Assembly: GCA_016718135.1 (NCBI GenBank)
Contig: JADKEF010000001.1
Location: 369,001-433,000 of the forward strand
Length of the DNA stretch: 64,000 bases
Source of the DNA: Acidobacteriota bacterium
Lineage (GTDB): Bacteria; Acidobacteriota; Blastocatellia; Pyrinomonadales; Pyrinomonadaceae
Direction: 5' to 3'
The translations under genes were made by a program, and so were the position numbers. Positions 62,070 to 64,000 of this stretch are shown here, in pieces. The notes under the pieces were generated by a model that was not told where the DNA came from, ran no database searches, and saw nothing but the letters and a program-made list of their open reading frames with translations. Numbering within the stretch: position 1 is the stretch's first letter; each line of letters starts with the position of its first letter.

Positions 62070-63497
62070 ATGAGAGTCGCCGTCATTTCATCTGAAGCTG
62101 TCCCATACTCCAAGACCGGTGGTCTCGGCGACGTAGCGGGAGCGCTTCCGAAGGCTCTTAAGCAGATCGGAGTTGATTCATTTCTCGTCACGCCGTGTTA
62201 TTGGCAGACGAAGGGGGAATATCTCTGGCATACAGCCGTCGACGACCTTTGGGTAACATGGCGTGGGCAGGCGGTTCAGGCGAAGGCTTTCTATAGCGAG
62301 GCGAATGGGTCGCCGACATTCCTGATCGACTATCCGCCGCTTTTTCATCGTGATTCGATCTACGGCTACACCGAGGACTACGAGCGGTTCGCGTTTTTCA
62401 ATCATGCGGCATTGGCTTTGATCCAGCGACTCGGCACGGCTCCGGACATAGTTCATCTCAACGATTGGCACTGTGGCTTTGCGGCTGTCGAATTAGCATC
62501 GCGCAGACGCCATGAACCGTATTGGCAGGGCACTCGTACAGTATTTTCGATCCACAACATGGCCTATCAGGGCGGCTTTGGCATGGGGCAATTGCCGGCT
62601 CTCGGCTTTACATCCACGTTCGCCCGAAATGCGTTTAATTTCAATGGTTACGCATCGGCGATGAAGGCGGGACTCGAAGTTTCAGACACGCTTTCAACGG
62701 TCTCAAAACGGTACGCTCACGAGATACAAACGGCTGAGTTTGGCCACGACCTCGATTGGCTGACGCGACAGCGTTCGAGTCGTTTGATCGGCATCACAAA
62801 TGGTGTTGATTACGACGAATGGAATCCGGAAACAGACAAGGAACTTCCGGTACATTTCTCGAAAAGTGACCTGTCGGGCAAGGCGGATTGCAAACGAGCT
62901 TTGCTCGAGCAGTTTTCGCTTCCGATCGAACTCGACCGCCCGATTTTCGCCAGCGTTACGCGGCTCACGGCTCAGAAGGGGGTCGAGCTTATTCGTCAGG
63001 GGGCGGGCGATATCCTGGCCGCGGGCGGCTTTTTTATTGCTCTCGGTTCCGGCGAGAAAGACTCTGAAAAATTCCTCCAGGCACTTCGTGACTACGCTCC
63101 CTCGCGGGTTGGCGTGTACGTCGGTTATAATGAGGCATTGGCACATTTGATCGAGGCCGGTGCGGACATGTTCCTGATGCCGTCGAAGTTCGAGCCCTGC
63201 GGGCTAAACCAAATGTACTCACTACGTTACGGCACGGTTCCGATCGTCCGGGCAGTTGGTGGTCTCGATGACACGGTTCAGAATTGGGACGCGGTCACGC
63301 AGACAGGTAACGGCTTCAAATTCGCGCCGTTTAGCTCGGATAAACTGCTCGAAAAGATCTATGAGGCCCGTTTTGCCTACGAAGATAAGAAAACCTGGGC
63401 GAAGATCCAGCAAAATGGTATGGCGGTAGATAACTCTTGGGAAAACGCTGCAAAGAACTATGTCGAGCTGTACAAATGGACGCTTGGCAATTCGTAA
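62070..63497 (+). CDS. glgA: Glycogen synthase (ADP-glucose type)
   Basis: A GT5 glycosyltransferase of 475 residues that extends alpha-1,4-glucan from ADP-glucose. The N-terminal K-T-G-G-L in VPYSKTGGLGDVAGALPKAL (substrate site), HLNDWHCG, YQGGFG, and the C-terminal FLMPSKFEPCGLNQMYSLRYG (shortened, E-P-C-G-L nucleotide site) with G-G-L-D-D-T-V. Normal length. The other glycogen genes are not in the window. Confidence 0.95.
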   Translation: MRVAVISSEAVPYSKTGGLGDVAGALPKALKQIGVDSFLVTPCYWQTKGEYLWHTAVDDLWVTWRGQAVQAKAFYSEANGSPTFLIDYPPLFHRDSIYGYTEDYERFAFFNHAALALIQRLGTAPDIVHLNDWHCGFAAVELASRRRHEPYWQGTRTVFSIHNMAYQGGFGMGQLPALGFTSTFARNAFNFNGYASAMKAGLEVSDTLSTVSKRYAHEIQTAEFGHDLDWLTRQRSSRLIGITNGVDYDEWNPETDKELPVHFSKSDLSGKADCKRALLEQFSLPIELDRPIFASVTRLTAQKGVELIRQGAGDILAAGGFFIALGSGEKDSEKFLQALRDYAPSRVGVYVGYNEALAHLIEAGADMFLMPSKFEPCGLNQMYSLRYGTVPIVRAVGGLDDTVQNWDAVTQTGNGFKFAPFSSDKLLEKIYEARFAYEDKKTWAKIQQNGMAVDNSWENAAKNYVELYKWTLGNS

Positions 63498-63522
63498 TTT
63501 CTCAATCGTAATTACGAATTTA
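63496..63522. repeat. Short inverted repeat TTCGTAATT / AATTACGAA
   Basis: TTCGTAATT pairs with AATTACGAA around TCTCAATCG, filling the gap between glgA and purA. It begins inside the glgA stop region. Confidence 0.65.
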
Positions 63523-63530
63523 GGAAAAAT

Positions 63531-64000
63531 ATGATCATCGTTATCATCGGAGCCCAGTGGGGCGACGAAGGAAAAGGAAAAGTTGTTGATCTGCTTGCGG
63601 ATCGTTTTGATATCGTTTCGCGATATCAGGGCGGACACAATGCTGGGCATAGTGTTTATGTCGGCGAAAAGGCCTTTGTTTTGAGGCTTTTGCCGTCGGG
63701 TATCATCCATGAAGACAAAACCTGCGTTCTCGGCAACGGCATGGTCATTGATCCTAAGGCGTTTTTCGAAGAGGTCGATCAGATCGCAGAAAAGGGAATT
63801 TCGGTTTCGCCGGAGCGGCTGAAAGTGTCGTCGCGTGCCCATCTGATAATGCCTTATCATCGTGCCCTCGACCATACATCGGAAGAGCGTCTGGGGAACG
63901 AGAAGATCGGCACGACCCTGCGGGGTATTGGCCCTGCGTATGAGGACAAGGCGGGGCGGCGGGGTATTCGTGTTGCCGATGCGATGGATCCGGCGTTGCT
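63531..64000 (+). CDS. purA: Adenylosuccinate synthetase (3' end outside window)
   Basis: The first 156 codons. GAQWGDEGKGKVVDLLA (the phosphate-binding loop), YQGGHNAGHSV, and later GTTLRGIGPAYEDKAGRRGIR (shortened) identify the enzyme. It condenses IMP and aspartate with GTP in the AMP branch of purine synthesis. The frame is open at the right edge of the window. Confidence 0.95.
   Translation, partial: MIIVIIGAQWGDEGKGKVVDLLADRFDIVSRYQGGHNAGHSVYVGEKAFVLRLLPSGIIHEDKTCVLGNGMVIDPKAFFEEVDQIAEKGISVSPERLKVSSRAHLIMPYHRALDHTSEERLGNEKIGTTLRGIGPAYEDKAGRRGIRVADAMDPAL

Overview
The window is a gene-dense chromosomal stretch from a bacterium of moderate GC content. I infer the phylum Acidobacteriota, class Blastocatellia (Pyrinomonas-like). 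The basis is the mix of genes: DUF3108 repeats, S10-type serine carboxypeptidase, paired secreted amidohydrolases, an archaemetzincin and a diaminopimelate-type murE. No 16S gene is present, so this stays an inference.

Layout. 0-2 kb: the end of a GNAT acetyltransferase, a lipoprotein, a CPCC protein and pyrF. 2-7.5 kb: a secreted DUF3108 protein, then an iron-uptake operon (NTF2-like, feoA, feoB, FeoB-associated Cys-rich protein) behind a Fur-box-like palindrome, and a DMT permease. 7.5-15 kb: a molybdopterin gene and secreted hydrolases. 14.7-17.9 kb: a tightly coupled ketosynthase / methyltransferase / flavin reductase operon. 18-37 kb: accessory genes, a 1.4-kb gene-poor repeat zone (21.8-23.25 kb), a sensor kinase, two metalloproteases, an APC permease and purD. 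This part is bracketed by two inverted 19-bp-period arrays. 37-51 kb: archaemetzincin, aroC, rsmD, recG, a queuosine-precursor transporter, rpsT, DnaJ, ExbD, pabB, an APC permease, PilZ and murE. 52-64 kb: a proteostasis and housekeeping block of tRNA-Leu, tig, clpP, clpX, lon, engB, rho, glgA and the start of purA.

Two themes dominate. First, the window is full of short palindromic elements built from 7-10 bp tandem words that fold back on an inverted copy. Many lie between genes, but several lie inside genes. They form internal loops (FeoB, histidine kinase, RecG, PabB, AroC), signal peptides (archaemetzincin, an amidohydrolase) and C-terminal tails (PabB and archaemetzincin share one; a DMT transporter has another). 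This resembles the protein-coding palindromic elements known from Rickettsia. Second, at least ten genes, including tig, lon, rho, recG and pabB, carry single-base frameshifts, mostly in short homopolymers. Because these are core genes, I read most of them as assembly or sequencing indels and annotate each gene across its frameshift.
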